Assembly (NCBI GenBank): GCA_963565915.1
Contig: OY751496.1
Location: 1,302,001-1,366,000, forward strand
Direction: 5' to 3'
DNA: 64,000 nt
DNA from: Entoloma clypeatum
Lineage: Eukaryota; Basidiomycota; Agaricomycetes; Agaricales; Entolomataceae
The notes below the pieces were generated by a model. It was not told the DNA's origin. It searched no databases and saw only the letters and a program-made list of their open reading frames with translations. Position numbers and translations under genes: made by a program. Position 1 is the first letter of the stretch. Each line of letters begins with the position of its first letter. Of the stretch, positions 44,857 to 58,106 are shown piece by piece.

Positions 44857-46510
44857 ACTGGGCGGGTCCTGCAATCTCACGTTTCTCACATCTGGGGACA
44901 CCAATTTAGCCTCCTCCAAGCGCTTCTCCCCAGCTTCGACGAGATCTCGAACGTGGACGACTTCATCGCTGTTCAGGAGTATGCCGGGCAAGGCCCGGTG
45001 AATTCAGGAAAGATGACTTTAGGGCTGGTATTCTGGGTGTACCCCACTGGGTTGCATGGTCCATAGTACTCAACAGATCAAGCAACACGACGTTTTGCTC
45101 ACCGTCGAGCCCGGCGCGTCAGTCGCAGAGGTCGTGAAGACAGCGAGAGCGAGTCTGAAGGGCGATGCGATTGTTCATGAGCGTATCAGCAGTTAGGCAT
45201 TTGTTTTTGCCTTTTCGAATAAATTTGACGAGCTCGTCAACTTGAACATGGGACCTTCTCGGCCACCATGTACATTCCATGAACCCGAAGAGTCAAATTC
45301 GATGTCAGCGCTCGATCCCGAGATCATACTTACCATCGGCCAGATGACGATCATATATACAATTGGCAGGGAACAATTTGGAACAATCTATTCAAGCATG
45401 TACGTACTACTTTTCTTCCATTTCCGCTGGGTAGGATTCGGAAACTTACATACCCAAAAATGAATCGTTAACAGGGTCCACGACATTGGGCATGCCTTCA
45501 TCTACCATACATCTCTCCACTTCACGGACATCGGACACACACGCGCAGCAACGACTCCAAACTCCACTGTTGATCTCTCACTGTCATGCATCACATCGAT
45601 CAAACAATCCTCAGCCCTTCTCCTCATGTCCTAAATGACACCAACCCCTACGAGGACCCCGAAAACACCTACCCTTACGTGAATCCTTCACACTAGGTAC
45701 TTGAAAGTTCCACACCCACTCCACATCATTCTTCCTTCCTTATCAAAAGGACCAGGTATCCCTTATCCGCGAGCACGATCAAGAAAAAAACTGCCACCTC
45801 CTCAAGGGTTTCCATCGGCTACAGAGTCACCGACAGGATAACACATCAAGGATCAGAAGCCATAGGTAAAAAAGATCATGATGCCCGCGATTACAACTCC
45901 CCTAAAAACTCACTTCATTGTACTGGGAAAGTATCGCTATCGCGTTTCTACCGTCGCCCATCATCAAACAATGGGACACACCCCCTTGACATTATCTGAC
46001 TGACACTCCTCAAGATGCCAAGCAGACCTGTCGCACAAAGATTCGATTTTTAAATTTCCCTTGAGCGCAATTATTATGCCATACACAAACAGACGGAGAA
46101 TCTGCCTAGCGATAAGGGAAGGAAACAGGTTTCATGACAATAAAATGTGAGAGATGACAGGTCTACATCTACTTATGAAAAGAAAAGAAAGAAAAAGTAC
46201 AAGGGTAGTCCAACTGTCCCATGCCGTAAACGTAGAACCAAGGAACGTGCAGCATACATAATAATTAATGAAACTGGGAAAGGGGCAGGCCCAGCCGCGG
46301 AAAGGAAATCGTCGTGAAACTCCATCAACCTGAAGGTACTGTAGAAGTCGGCGTAACTTGGTGAAGGGAACGTTTATTAGTCAAACGATAAGTAGAGAAG
46401 GCTGCGGCGCGACCGGGTAGCGCATCCATAGTAATGAACGTGGTAGGAGTAAAGATCGGAAAGGCGATAACAGCCAAGGGAACCAGCCCATTAGGAGGTC
46501 CATCCAGAGT

Positions 46511-49500
46511 CTAATAGGAGAACACCATGAGCCAGGGGTTCAGTACAATCTACACAAGTATTCCCATGAGTCTTCGACGAGTCAAAACAGAATGTTACGC
46601 ACCGGGAACAATATATGACATCCAGCCAATATTCTAGATGAATCGCAGACCTTAGTAATGAAACGAAAAAGCTACGTGCAAAAAAAAAAACGCACGAAAT
46701 GGGAAAGATTACCGCCCATCCACCGCCGTCCACTCTCCACGGCAGCGGCACTAAACTCGTAGCGCAGATGATCATGCCGGCAATAAGCACAATGGAAAGA
46801 GACATGGGGAACCAAAATCTATGCGGCTCCATTAGTCGTGGGACATAACGACTTGAATCCTGGAACACACCGCTTCGCAATCTTCGGAATCTCCTTGAAA
46901 AAATTCGACCTCTGCACCTCCTTAATCGTCGCAGACCAAGAAATATTGTACGAAAACATGTGCGCAAGGACGGCTTGGCTCAGCGGGATAGAAAGGCCTC
47001 CAAAGAAGAAGAAACTGTCAAAACGTCAGTTACGATATCCCCTCCGGAGCTAAGGTGCAGCGAGAGCATACAAGAATGGTATCCACATCAGATTTTCCAG
47101 AAACGCGGGGATCTGCAGCCACCAGTATCAGAAACTCCACGAAAATCCTACGTTAGGCATATGATGCTTACCAGCTGCTTCTGCCCAATCCTATACTGCA
47201 GAATCGAATACCCTACAGTCCCTGACCCGAAGAAGACAACTGTGGTAGCCAGCCAGATCTCAAAGCTGTGCAGGTAAAACCCGTCGACAGGGAACTGGAA
47301 GCCGAGCAGCAGGTAGTTGACAATGCTGATGGAGACGGCGGCGGCAATTCCATAGTATGAGAACATGTCTATTGTGTCCAATATCAGATGTATGACCCAA
47401 CGAAAAAGCAACGAGCGTACAGGACAACATCGAGATTTTGTAATGTATGGGCGCAGAGCACCATATAAACCTGTGAATCTGCTTTGCAATCGGACCGCGT
47501 CGTAGCCACTGCACAAGCGGGTTAAAGAGCAATCTGTGATCATCCTCGGTCCACCGTCAACGAATGGGAAGAAAAATCCGAGCTCACTCGCTACACCCAT
47601 ACGCATATTTCTGCCATCGATTCAATTCGTCATCCACACTCAGCGATACACCCTCTTTGAAACCTCCCTGCGAATACGTGGCCCACCTAGAAATCGTCCC
47701 CATTAGGAGCAGCACAGTTGAAAGAACAAAATTTACCCACCGAATCATGTACCCCTTCAGCATCAATCTCAACGCCATGTCAAAATCCTCCGACACATTA
47801 CTCTCTGACCAAATCTTCTCCCTGCCATCCGTGGGGTCAACAAACGCAACATCTTGGATCGCACGCCAGCGCAGGAACCTGAAAGCAGCTCGTAAAATTT
47901 TCTCGTGTTCGCAGAGTAGAAGGAAAAACGAACGCGTTATGGCCTACGAAAGGGGCGACTTCGCCATTGGCACATGCTATAGAAGTGAATAAGTTGGCCA
48001 AAGATAAAACAAGGGAGAAAAGACGACACACAAACAGATATACATCGATTAATCCTTCTCGTGAAATACGCAATCCCGTTCTCAAAGTAATGGTGCGCGA
48101 CCTGCATCACATCTTCGAATACACATCGCACATCACCCGTTATTCTTCTACAAGAAAGGGGAGAACAGAAAACTTACCAGACTCATGCTGGATAATTGCC
48201 ACATCGGGACACTCGCTCATTTCCCTCGCCGCGTCCCTCAAACAATCCTAATGTACCGACATCAAATCGACTTCGACCCCAACGATTAGAAACATAGAAT
48301 TCTGAAACCCACCTCAGGAACAACCGTATCCGAATCAACCAACAACACAATCTCGCCTATCCTCGCAGCACGCGCGTTCGCAGCCCACGGGCGGTGCCGC
48401 CTCCCACTCTCTTCCCATATCTCTTCAACGGCCAGTGCTAGCGCTTGGTCCTCCAGGCTCATCGGGCTAGGTGGGCCAACAGTGGAGTTACGGTTGGGAC
48501 TCGTGACTTCGTTCATGATCGGACTCCTCTGCTTCGTGTTCTGAGCAGCGCCAGATCCAGACCCAGACGGCCCAGCAAGAGGCTCTTCCGTGATGCCGTA
48601 CCCGCTGTCCGTGGTTCCGTTGCTATGCCTGTGTGACTCGTCCGATTCCGCGCTCGTGGCACCCGATTGCTGACCGGATGAAAGTAAGCGCTGGAGGTGC
48701 CGTTCCAGCTTGAGTGTCAGCGCCAATCCTGCGTGCAGCCAATATCAGAAAAGCTAAGCAATAGGCAACAACGGAGCAAAGTACCGTAGTTCATGTTGGA
48801 CGCCTTCTTGAACCTCCCCGCTCGGTAAAACGGGTTCGACTCCCGCTTTCTCTCCTTCTTTTCGGCGGCCTCCTCATGTCCTTGTTCCTTCTTCTTGCCT
48901 TTTCCATTCTGCCCTTTCTCATTGATCTCTTGCTCATTCCTTTCCGCAACCTCCCCTGGATCGCCATGACCAGGCCGCGCGACCCATGCGATCCCATGCA
49001 ATGCATAAAACGCGATCCTCGCGTCTCTGTCAGCAGGGGGCATGATCCTCAATCCATCGTCATTCACAAAGATAGACGATGTTCCGCCTTGGCGTGCGTA
49101 CGTCTGCATAGCCTTCTTGATAGACGATATGGAGGGGGCACTACATGGGAACATCAGTTGTCAACCTTGTCAACCTAAAACGGAAGGGAAGATAACAAAC
49201 AGGACAGCATCAAGCGATTCTTTATAGACGGGCATCTGGATGGTGATGTGTGGGAGGGCATCGTCGACGGCGCGACTGGGGTGTGGTTTACGGGCCGAAT
49301 AGTAGGTGGAGTTTGCATGATATTGTTCTATTGGGCCGATCCTGCGTAACGAGTTGAGTGATAGAATTAGATGATACGCCCCGAAACGTACACCATTGTG
49401 AGATTCTGTATCAGTTGCAGTGCAAAGAACTGATAGACTAATTAGTGGATGACGAGAAAGGGTTCTTAAACAACACACAAGGGATATGCAAAAAAGCAAG

Positions 49501-50781
49501 GGAGCCAAGGCAACAAGCGCAAATCGAATGGGATTTCCGTCGAGGAACCATTCCTGAAGTAGGATCTCTGTAGGAAAGAAGCATTTGTATAGATCAAAGG
49601 ATGTAATAAAGGATGAACGCACTGATGCCATTTCCGACGATGACTGCGAACGAAAAGGATGGGCAACTGATCAGACATCCGGAGGAGATGAAAACATGAA
49701 CAGAAAGCTTGCCAAGGGAAATACCGGCGGCAAGGCCGTTGTATACCGGCGCATATAGTGCCATTTTCCGCTTCGTGCCGTGCCCATCCTGGAAAGCTTT
49801 TTCAATGTCAATGTTGTTTATCGAAGGGCTCTTGGAGCCGAGCGCGCTTTTCGCGGGAACGGTGATCTTTTTGCCATACCAATTGCGCTTGGCGCGAGTT
49901 TGTGCGTTGTTCTCGTGTAGAGCCGTCGAGGGGGGTGCGGAGGGCGCAGTAGAGTGAGGTGCTATTAATTTCTGTGCTGGAGCCGAGGGGATGGGTTCGG
50001 AGCGTGAAGCAAGAGACCTGCGTTTGTTGTGGGTATGGGATGAGGAGGGTTTGGATGCGATGCCGGGATTGAAAGTGGCTTGAGCAGGCGAGGTGAGGCC
50101 CTCGATGCTGCCTTCAACACTGCTGCGGCCAGAGATAAGGGAGCCATGTGTGAGGGAGGTCGAGTTTGAGGGAGAAAAAGTGAAGGATGGGGAGTTGGGA
50201 TAGGGCTGGGCTCGCCAGAGGAGTTTGATGAGACGCTCTTCGAAGTCGGTGCAAGTGGGGATGATGCGGTCGAGGGAGTCGGACCAGACAACTAGTACAC
50301 GCTCATCGCGCTGGAAGGGGGGTGAGGCTCACAAGAGGCCAGAGAAGCGAGGGAAAACGTACGATGAATGCGGCACATTGGTCCTTTTCTGCGGCGGGAA
50401 GGTGAAGCATGGTTTCGAGAACCTGAATGCGGGTGTCGACATCGACATAGATGGACTGCTCCTCTGGAGCGCTGCTGCGAGGTAAACATTTTGTGAGCAG
50501 GCTTTGACGAGGACATACATGGTGGCAAGGGCGGCATGGACGGCGGCGCTTCTAACCTTGACGGCAACGACAGGGTTGAGGCCCGCGACGGCAACCTCGA
50601 AGGGCTCGAGAGAGGGATTCTCGTAGGGAAAGACGCGAAACTCGGGGACAGGGTCGTTGACGTCTGAGATGCGGAGGGCGACGCCGGAGGAGATGTGCTC
50701 CTCGTTGGGGCGGAACCAGGCGTCGCCTTGAGTCTGACGGAAGAGCCAATGGAGGAGGGCGTCGTTCCGGTCGTAATCCAT
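46511..50781 (-). CDS. GT2 polysaccharide-synthase-like membrane glycosyltransferase
   Basis: The Met at 50781 starts MDYDRNDALLHWLFRQTQGD, an N-terminal region found in a fungal GT2 group. A Ser/Pro-rich linker and a first membrane stretch (ALYAPVYNGLAAGIS) follow. The GT2 core has ITIQMPVYKESLD, SSIFVNDDGLR, LLVDSDTVVPE (the DxD), APFVGHNAFLRW and SESNVSEDFDMALRL (the base), then NRWQKYAYG. C-terminal membrane helices follow (YGIAAAVSISIVNYLLLGF, FWFPMSLSIVLIAGMIICAT). The product is probably a cell-surface polysaccharide; which one is not known. Many introns; the last exon could be read in two phases, with a stop at 46511 or 46491. Confidence 0.8.
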
Positions 50782-50983
50782 GTGGGAGAGCAGGAGAGAG
50801 AGAAGTTGGGGAGATATAAGACGAGACACCCCCCAGCAGTCCTCGGGGTCCTCGCCTGCCGTTTGACGTCAACTGAACCTTAAAAAGGCCCTATCGTTGC
50901 CCGATTTGGCTAAAGCAACACGCGATCGAAGATTTGAATAAAATCGGCTGTAAAAGGCGCGTCCTCGTCTGTCCCAGACCACC
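50782..50983. promoter_or_regulatory. Bidirectional promoter of the GT2 and GH16 genes
   Basis: Only 202 bases separate the two start codons on opposite strands. The interval has AT-rich TTTGAATAAAAT near 50932, and 50786-50820 is polypurine (GGGAGAGCAGGAGAGAGAG). Coregulation is inferred from the spacing. Confidence 0.5.
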
Positions 50984-53844
50984 ATGGATTCTCCTATTCA
51001 CCCCCTCTCTCCTCCCCGCCCCTTTTTCCTCGCCGGCGCACCACGCGCTCGTCGTTCCGCCCCCTCCGACGACCGTGAGCCCCGTTCACCCCCTTCCTCC
51101 TTCGCCTTTCCCTTCCAGGCATACCCAGGCAACCCCGATCCCCTCCCCAACACCAGACGCCGCAATTCCCTCGAGGACATCGCCTCCCTCTATCCCGCCT
51201 ATGCACGAGCATTTTCCTCTGATACCGGCTTCCCCCGCTCAGGCAGCCTCTCTGACCTCCAGCGTCCCAATCCTCCCTTCATGGCCGACTCTAGCTCCGG
51301 TTCCACCACCCCGACCTCCACTACCTCCGTCTATAGGAACAGCGCCGCCGCAAACATGCTTCCCCGCTCACACAGTCAGACCTTCCGTGCCCCCTTCCTC
51401 TCCCCCGCCTCCCGCCCACCCTCTGCCACTTCCTGGTCTCCGCCGCCCCCCACCCCCAGCGGCCTAGACCCCAGCTCTTCGTCCACCGCTCTTCCCCTCC
51501 ATGCATCTCTCTCCAAGACCAACATCCGTCCCTCCACTCTCCTCATCCGCAACTCAGCCCCAAACCTCCGGGCGGCAGCCAAAAACAAATCGGAGGAGCA
51601 TCTGGATGAAAAGGAACCCCCCAATGAAAAGTCTAGTCCCGTAGAGAACCACGGTCCTTTCCCACCGCCTCCTCGCGCGCGCCTCGCCTGGTCCCTCACT
51701 GTCCTTTGCATGCTGGCCGGCCTCGCTGGTGCAGCTCTCCTCTGCTGGTTCGGAATCCAATCCGTCAAGTCCCAGATGCTCAACGAGAACAGCCTCTGTC
51801 TCGTCATGGACGAGAACTGGGCATCCGGCCAACTTGACGACTCCAAGTGGGCGAAGGATGTCGAGCTGGGTGGCTTTGGGTCAGTTCAGTCTCTTTTTTT
51901 TTTTTTGTCCAGGAGGCTGTGAGACTGACATAAGGCTTGAAGCAACGGAGAGTTTGAAATGACGACTGTGTCTGATAAGAACATCTATATCAAAAATGGG
52001 CAGCTGTATATTTTGCCAACACTCACGAGCGATGAAGTCTCGAATATTGACCAGGACGGAACGGTGTATAACCTCCAGGGATGTACGGCTACCGCACCGG
52101 CTACGCCTGGAAGCAATAGTACTTCCACCTCAGGAAGTAACAGCACTTCCACTCCCACTTCGGGAGGCGGTAATGGCAATTCGACGCAGCCGACGGGAGG
52201 CTACACTAATACCAATAGCACCACCACGAACGCCGGCAACGGACGTACCCCTGATAACGGGGGAGGCGGAGAAAGAGCCGTGCTCCAAATCCGCCAACAT
52301 GTGAACGGCACGACAACCAACAGCACTTCCTCGACGAATGGCACCAACCCCGCCCTTTCCGGACAAGGCGTCGGTGCTGGCGGCACCAGCAACAATCCAT
52401 GCAGGGCTGTTACCAACTCTGCACTCGGGACCGTCATCAACCCCGTCCAGAGCGGGCGGATCAACACCAAGGGAAAGGTGGGAATTCGCTATGGAAGGGT
52501 GGAGGTTGTGGCCAAGCTTGCGAGAGGGTGAGTGCCTGTTTTCTGTCTCTTTGCTTCTTGTCTTTGTCTGGGTGAAAGGTGAAGGGGATGAGACATGGTG
52601 GAAGATGGAGTGAGAGAGACGTATAGGAGGTGATGGTGCGGATGGGATCCGGTAACAAGCTGGGTCACGGTGAAAGGGGGAAACCCGCAGATCGACTCTG
52701 GTGGCGGTGCTATGTCGATCAACCCTTTTTGGGATCCAGCCGACTCAACGACAGCGCTAACATTTCGAAATGTTGCAGAGACTGGCTCTGGCCCGCGATA
52801 TGGATGCTCCCGGAAAACAACACGTACGGCGCGTGGCCACTGTCTGGGGAGATCGACGTCAGTTGCCTTACTTTGTTCTTCTGTCACGGAGAGGCTGACG
52901 GTGGACAAAGATCCTCGAAGCGCGCGGGAACAGCCCCTCCTACCCCGGCCAAGGCGTGAACTACGCCCGCTCATCGCTCAACTACGGGCTTAACAAGAAC
53001 CTGCTGCCTATCGCGGTTCCTGGGAGCGGTACAAGTGCGTCCTTCGTCTCCCTTCTTCATGATCAAATTTTCAAAAAAAAAATTTTGAGAAGGCGGAGGG
53101 AATCCCCTCACGAAACAGATCTTCGGCTGGTTCGGGCTCAAACGCACCTCGTTCGCGGAGGGCTTCCATACGTACGCGGTCGAATGGGACGAGCGGTTCG
53201 TGAGGTTCTATGTCGATTCGCGGGTGAAGAGCTCGCTTGTGGTTGATATCGGCAAGGGCAAGAAGAGCAAGGAGGGTAATGGTGCAGCAGGAGGGAACGG
53301 GAATGGAGGGCAGGAGGGCACGGGCGGGTTCTGGGACAAGGGAAAGTTCCCGGCGACGGCGCAGAATGCGAGCGATGGGCAGGTGGTGGTGTTGCAGAAC
53401 CCGTGGGTGCAGGGGACTGTCGCGGCGCCGTTTGATCAACGTATGCATAGGGTCACTTCTCTTTTTTTTTTGTGGTTGTTGATGGGATGGGCATGATCCA
53501 GGATTTTACCTCGTTATCAATTTGGCGGTAGGCGGGACATCGGGGTGGTTTCCGGATCAGGTGGGGAATAAGCCGTGGTATGATGGATCTGCTAGTACGT
53601 TTTTTCTTCCTCTGTTGGTCTTGTCTTTTGTAGGCAGAGAGATTGATTTGGTTCTGAATCCTTAGCTGCGATGAGTGATTTCGCAAAAGCACAGGATCAA
53701 TGGTATCCGACATGGCCGCAGAATGAAGAAGATAGAGCGTTGAGGATGTGAGTTCATCTTCGTGTTCTCTTCTGCTGCCCTTTTCGACGAACTTTTGTCC
53801 ACAGTTCATCGGTCAAGATGTGGAGCCAGGAATGTAATAACTAG
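50984..53844 (+). CDS. GH16 glucanase-like type II membrane protein
   Basis: The first exon (50984-51879) encodes a Ser/Pro-rich cytoplasmic region of about 230 residues and the anchor LAWSLTVLCMLAGLAGAALL. The catalytic domain starts near CLVMDENWASGQLDDSKW and includes GRVEVVAKLARG, WLWPAIWMLPEN and SGEIDILEARGN, whose ExDxxE motif is split by an intron at 52858-52910. TYAVEWDERFVRFYVD and GGTSGWFPDQ follow. Thr/Asn/Gly-rich inserts (52090-52400 and 53260-53340) are unusual. Membrane-bound GH16 proteins in fungi act in beta-glucan assembly. Intron 52528-52778 is long. The last exon ends MWSQECNN. Confidence 0.85.
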
Positions 53845-54341
53845 AATAAGCAACCACCGCCTGGACTCTTTTGCTTTGAACCCTACGCACGGCACTCTGG
53901 ACTCGTAGACTTTGGCGGCTGACCTGGTTGTGGCCGCATGCATGTATCTTGCCTTTTCTGTTGCTTTGGATTTTTTTTTTCTCGAACGACGTTTTTTCTG
54001 GCTTCACTCTTACCATTCATTTCATAGATACTGTGATACATGATCTGCTTTTTACAACAATATCTGCACAGATGCAGCTTTCCGGGGTATACTGTACTTC
54101 ATCCTGTGGCTGGAACATTATTGACGTTGACGCTCAAGTGGTTCAATCTGCGATTTGCCGCACTTGGTAGTGTAGTTTTGATGACATAATAGTAATAACA
54201 TAGAACTCAGTACACACGCGTCATCATCACCGAGCTTTGGCGACAAGGTGACCCTCGACTAACCGCGACAAGGCGACATGTATATAGGCGCCCACTCTGT
54301 AAACTTCTCACGCGACTCCCCCCATCTCATCGTCAGGTGGC
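53845..54341. other. Intergenic interval
   Basis: Contains the GH16 3' flank and the promoter of the next gene. No gene or repeat was seen. Confidence 0.4.
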
Positions 54342-55057
54342 ATGCGGCCTTTTTTTGAATCCGATGGCGACACCATTTCATACGAAGCCCACATTTGCAT
54401 TGTCTTCACTGCAGATGGCTCCGGGCCACAACTATTGCCTATGGTCACACGCTCCGTGGCCATGAAAGACAACTCAGCACTAAGATGCCTCGATCGCTGC
54501 GTTGATTTGGCCGCTACTTATGGCACTGAGGTCCGCAAAACGCGATTGAGGCATTTGGAATCCGAAGCATCGTATCTTGTTTTTTACAACCTCTCTCCCA
54601 AGTTGCCGGTGAATCGTACTCTAGCTCAATCAGTGGATTTCAACCCAAATAACTCCTCCCGATTGTTCTGGAGAGGTGATGTGGTGGTGATGAAGGTGGA
54701 TCTTAGTCGTGATCCACATGTTCGCTGTTTGGATGCCAGTATGGATGACGAAGCTCGCGTTCAAGCATTCTTTCTGGACGATTATCGCTCAGGAAGTCTT
54801 GAAGAGGATCTATCATGGGATGAAGACATGTGTGAGCAGTCGTCTCGTCAACCCTGACGCGTTCTCAAGCTTTGGCAGGGAAAGTCTATTGCGACCAGCA
54901 CTGCCAAAGTTGGCTCAGCTACCAAATGGGAAAGAAATGCGGTGATGCGGATTCTGAAGGTAATGGTCTAACCTCGCGAAGGGGATGACTATGAATTTTC
55001 GCTTTTGATATAGCTGAGGCGCTGAGTGATATCAATGAGCTAAGGGCGTTGCTCGGG
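54342..55057 (+). CDS. Hypothetical protein with Cys/His-rich end
   Basis: The first exon encodes MRPFFESDGDTISYEAHICI to LEEDLSWDEDM (about 165 aa). A donor TGTGAGCAG and an acceptor at 54880 join it to KVYCDQHCQSWLSYQ and GKKCGDADSEG, which resembles half of a MYND-type zinc finger. A second intron (54959-55012) leads to AEALSDINELRALLG. After this another intron could run into the next gene, so the two may be one gene. Function is unknown. Confidence 0.45.
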
Positions 55058-55135
55058 TGAGTCACAGTTTGTTTGACCCCAATCATACTCATGGCGGGTC
55101 CATATAGACATCAGACTCTTCCCCCACATCCATAC

Positions 55136-56211
55136 ATGAAATGCTTCCTTTCGAGTCTCGTCATCACTCTATCGTCGTGGATTCCTAGCCGTGTGTTAAC
55201 TGGTGTTCCAAAGCTAGATCCTGACACCGAGAGGGTGATTTTTGAGATGTGCGCCCAAAGATATCCACACATGTGTCCCACCTTGGTGCTCGTAGCGCGA
55301 CGGGTTAAGTTATGGTAAGTGTACTTGGTGATTATATGCCCTATACAACGCTGAGACGGCTCTTGAGGGTGGATCCGATCCTATATCGAGTCATCGACTT
55401 AGAGGATTCCAAAATGTCGGATCGCAAGGTGGAGAGTTTTTACTCCAACAACCTCCTGAAACCTGTTTTGCCACTGGGTTTTTACGCTCTACACGTGAAA
55501 AGTCTCTGGATCCCCCCTAGTATCTCCGGCAACGAAGTTTGTGACTCAATTCTCACCGCTTGCAGTGGTGTAGAAGACCTTGCGATCTTCAGATCCACCT
55601 CCTTCCTAGAAAACCCAAGTGCATGGCGCCGGCTTCGCCGACTAACGACTAGGGTGACAAACCTCTTCGTGTATGCATGGGACGAGGGTAGTGGACTACC
55701 TTCTCATACCATCTGGCCTTTCGAACACGCCTGTTTTGTAAACTTGACGCATCTTCATCTTTACGACGACGACGACGATTGGCCAAGATATTGCGGCTGG
55801 GAAAATTTGCGGTCTCTCACTCATCTGGCTCTGGCATGTGCATCGCCAAATAAAGTCGCTCACCTTCGGGGGAAATTGCCTCGTTTGTTGTACACTGCGC
55901 TTGGACATTATGTGGCCGGGAAAGGTTGGGCAAGTATCGATAATGCTCCCCACCTGCTGGTGGCCTGGCCAAAGCGTGTTGTCTGCCTTGGCCGCCTAAC
56001 TGGCAATGACTGGGGTTCCGGTGCAAGGGGGGGTGAGGATATGTGGACTCTTGTTGAACGTGAGGTTGCTCGTCGCATAGCTCAGGATGAGGCTGTGAAC
56101 GGGAACCAGGAAGTGCGTATTTTACAAGGTACAGTCATCAGCCGGCCAATGAGACAGGATGGCCTCGGAAAAACTACCCAGCCAATTTCCCTAGACATCT
56201 TCCCTCTGTAG
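55136..56211 (+). CDS. F-box/LRR-like protein
   Basis: Two exons, 55136-55314 and 55368-56211, joined in phase 2 to read VARRVKLW-VDPILYRVIDL. This is the conserved start of a mushroom family with DPDTERVIFEMCAQRYP and the EPxLYR-like motif, usually annotated F-box-like. Leu-rich repeat-like segments follow (ENLRSLTHLALACASPNKV). The C-terminus is LDIFPL. A role in SCF-like recognition is inferred. The start could lie in the preceding gene if the two are joined. Confidence 0.65.
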
Positions 56212-57115
56212 TAAAGGACATTTTGTACCCCGGGCCAACGAAGATCGAAGGTTGAGTCAGTCGTTCTTGGGATGTATTCAACTCAATGAGACACACTCGG
56301 CATTGGAAATGATCCAATCTAACGTTCATCCTCATCTTGAATTCGTCGGTGTCAACTTATTCTGTTTTTTTGGGCCACTCCTCAACGTTGAATGCTGCCC
56401 TGCTTTCTTTTCTCCACTTCCTCAAAGCATCGTCGGTTTATCTGCACGATTTATAGGTTAGGATAGAACTACTCGATTGACATGATCATGTGTGTACGTA
56501 GATGAGAAATGCATATACAGTAGGTACATGTATGTTACAAGAAGCTCCAAGGCCGAAATCCACCAAAATCGAGCGCGATGATGATGAACAAAGGCGGGTG
56601 TCTGATTGGCCGGTCGATGACTGTACATAGTGTATTCGCTAGTTCATGGGCCTCGAAAACTGGATAGTGATCGGGATTACGGCCAGTCTTGCAGAATTAT
56701 GTCCTATATCTGTTCTGATATCCTATTTTAGCATAAGGCCTTTGCTAGCCTGGTACCCGCCGTGTGACGGTTGAACCCATAGCACCTCCGAAAGCCTGAT
56801 GGCCTCTTGAGATTGAGCGTTGCGCGACGGAGATGAAGGCCGTGATAGCGGCGGGAGGGGAAGAGAACAAGTCCAGCCACAGGGGAGGTGAGTGTGCCGT
56901 ATATGTATCATCAGCGACATATGTTCATGTTGTGTTTATGTCCAAAGTTTCTAATCACTAATAGATCATTCCTTGATGGTGTTTTGGAGAATTCGGGGCG
57001 GCCGACAACTGACGATTGGATTGGAAGGAGGAAAGTATGTAGAAAGCGTCACAAATGTGATTGGAATATCTTGTCACACTCCTAAAGTGCTGCTACCAGG
57101 CTTGAGCTCTCGATA
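56212..57115. other. Intergenic interval
   Basis: 0.9 kb; no supported gene. Short frames at 56252 and 56888 lack family motifs. Confidence 0.4.
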
Positions 57116-58106
57116 ATGGCAGCCCGCCCGCTAAACGATGAGGAGGTCCTCAGTCAAATGAACAAGATGGTATGGTCGGGTCGTCCGATGCGCTCATGTC
57201 TCATTTTCATAATTCATAATGGGACTTCCCATTCAATTTGCATCTTTGGATTTCTAGGTTGCCTTCATCAAGCAGGAGGCGCTGGAGAAGGCTCGTGAAA
57301 TCAAGGTAAAAGCGGACGAGGAGTTTGCTATCGAGAAAGTGCGTGGTTTCTAGTCCGCTTTCTGCTCAAGAAGTACAGCCAGTGTAACTAATTGACTTTT
57401 CAGGCGAAATTGGTCAAGCAGGAGCAACAAGCTATCGATGCACAGTACGAGAAGAAGCGCAAAGGCGCGGAAGTTGCGCAGAAGATGTATGCACATCCGA
57501 TCTCGACAGACATGCCACTAACCTTGGCCCAGTGCGCAGTCTAATCTCATCAACAAAGCTCGCCTGAAACTGCTTCACCGGCGAGAAGAACACCTCCAAG
57601 ACTTGTTCGCGGCGTCTCGTGCTGCTCTTCTTAAGCTTGCGGAGGAAGAAGGCCGCTACGTCCAGTTTCTGCAGGGCGTCATCGTGCAGGGTTTCTTGCA
57701 GGTCATGGAGCCCAGCGTCACAGTGCACACACGGAAACGGGACGTGGCACTTGCGGAACAAGCGGCGGAGAATGCTGCGGAGCAGTATCATGAACTCAGC
57801 GGAATGGAGACGTCGTTCGAGGTGGAAGGAACGTTGAGAGATGATGCGTGAGTTGGTCCTTGAATTGGGAATTATGATTGTTGATGTTCCAGGTCACAGG
57901 GCTGGCGGTGTCAAGATTGTCAGTGGCACGCGTCGGATAACACTAGACAATATGTTGGATGAGCGACTGAGGTTATTGGAAGACAGAGTAAGGACCAGGA
58001 CCTGATGATTATTCGCGTTTATAGACTCATCGGACGACTGTAGATGCTCCCGGAGATCAGGAGAGATTTATTTGGCCCCAACGAGAATCGGAAGTTTTAC
58101 ACGTAG
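57116..58106 (+). CDS. VMA4: V-type ATPase subunit E
   Basis: Six exons: 57116-57169, 57258-57338, 57404-57486, 57533-57847, 57900-57987 and 58044-58106; 227 aa. It starts MAARPLNDEEVLSQMNKMVA, has the long N-terminal helix (KQEALEKAREIKVKADEEF) and ends RRDLFGPNENRKFYT, all typical of subunit E. The C-terminal domain includes GGVKIVSGTRRITLDNMLDERL. This protein is part of the peripheral stalk that holds the V1 motor against the Vo ring at the vacuole. Length and frame are complete, so it is likely functional. Confidence 0.95.

Larger units (their letters stand above)
43994..46510. other. 2.5-kb interval without a confident gene
   Basis: Short frames occur (44848-45066 with SFDEISNVDDFIAVQEYAGQ; 45242-45463 with ALDPEIILTIGQMTI) and may be exons or remains of a gene that I cannot name. 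Two palindromes are listed separately. From 45.5 to 46.5 kb nothing is seen beyond the 3' end of the GT2 gene. Confidence 0.4.

Noticed and set aside
50934..51467. 177-aa Pro-rich frame overlapping the GH16 start
   Set aside because: It is a shifted frame of the GH16 first exon. The frame from 50984 continues into the membrane anchor and catalytic domain.
54342..56211. One fused gene spanning both frames
   Set aside because: An intron at about 55057-55109 could join them in frame, but the downstream family usually starts near its own Met. I kept them separate and noted the option.
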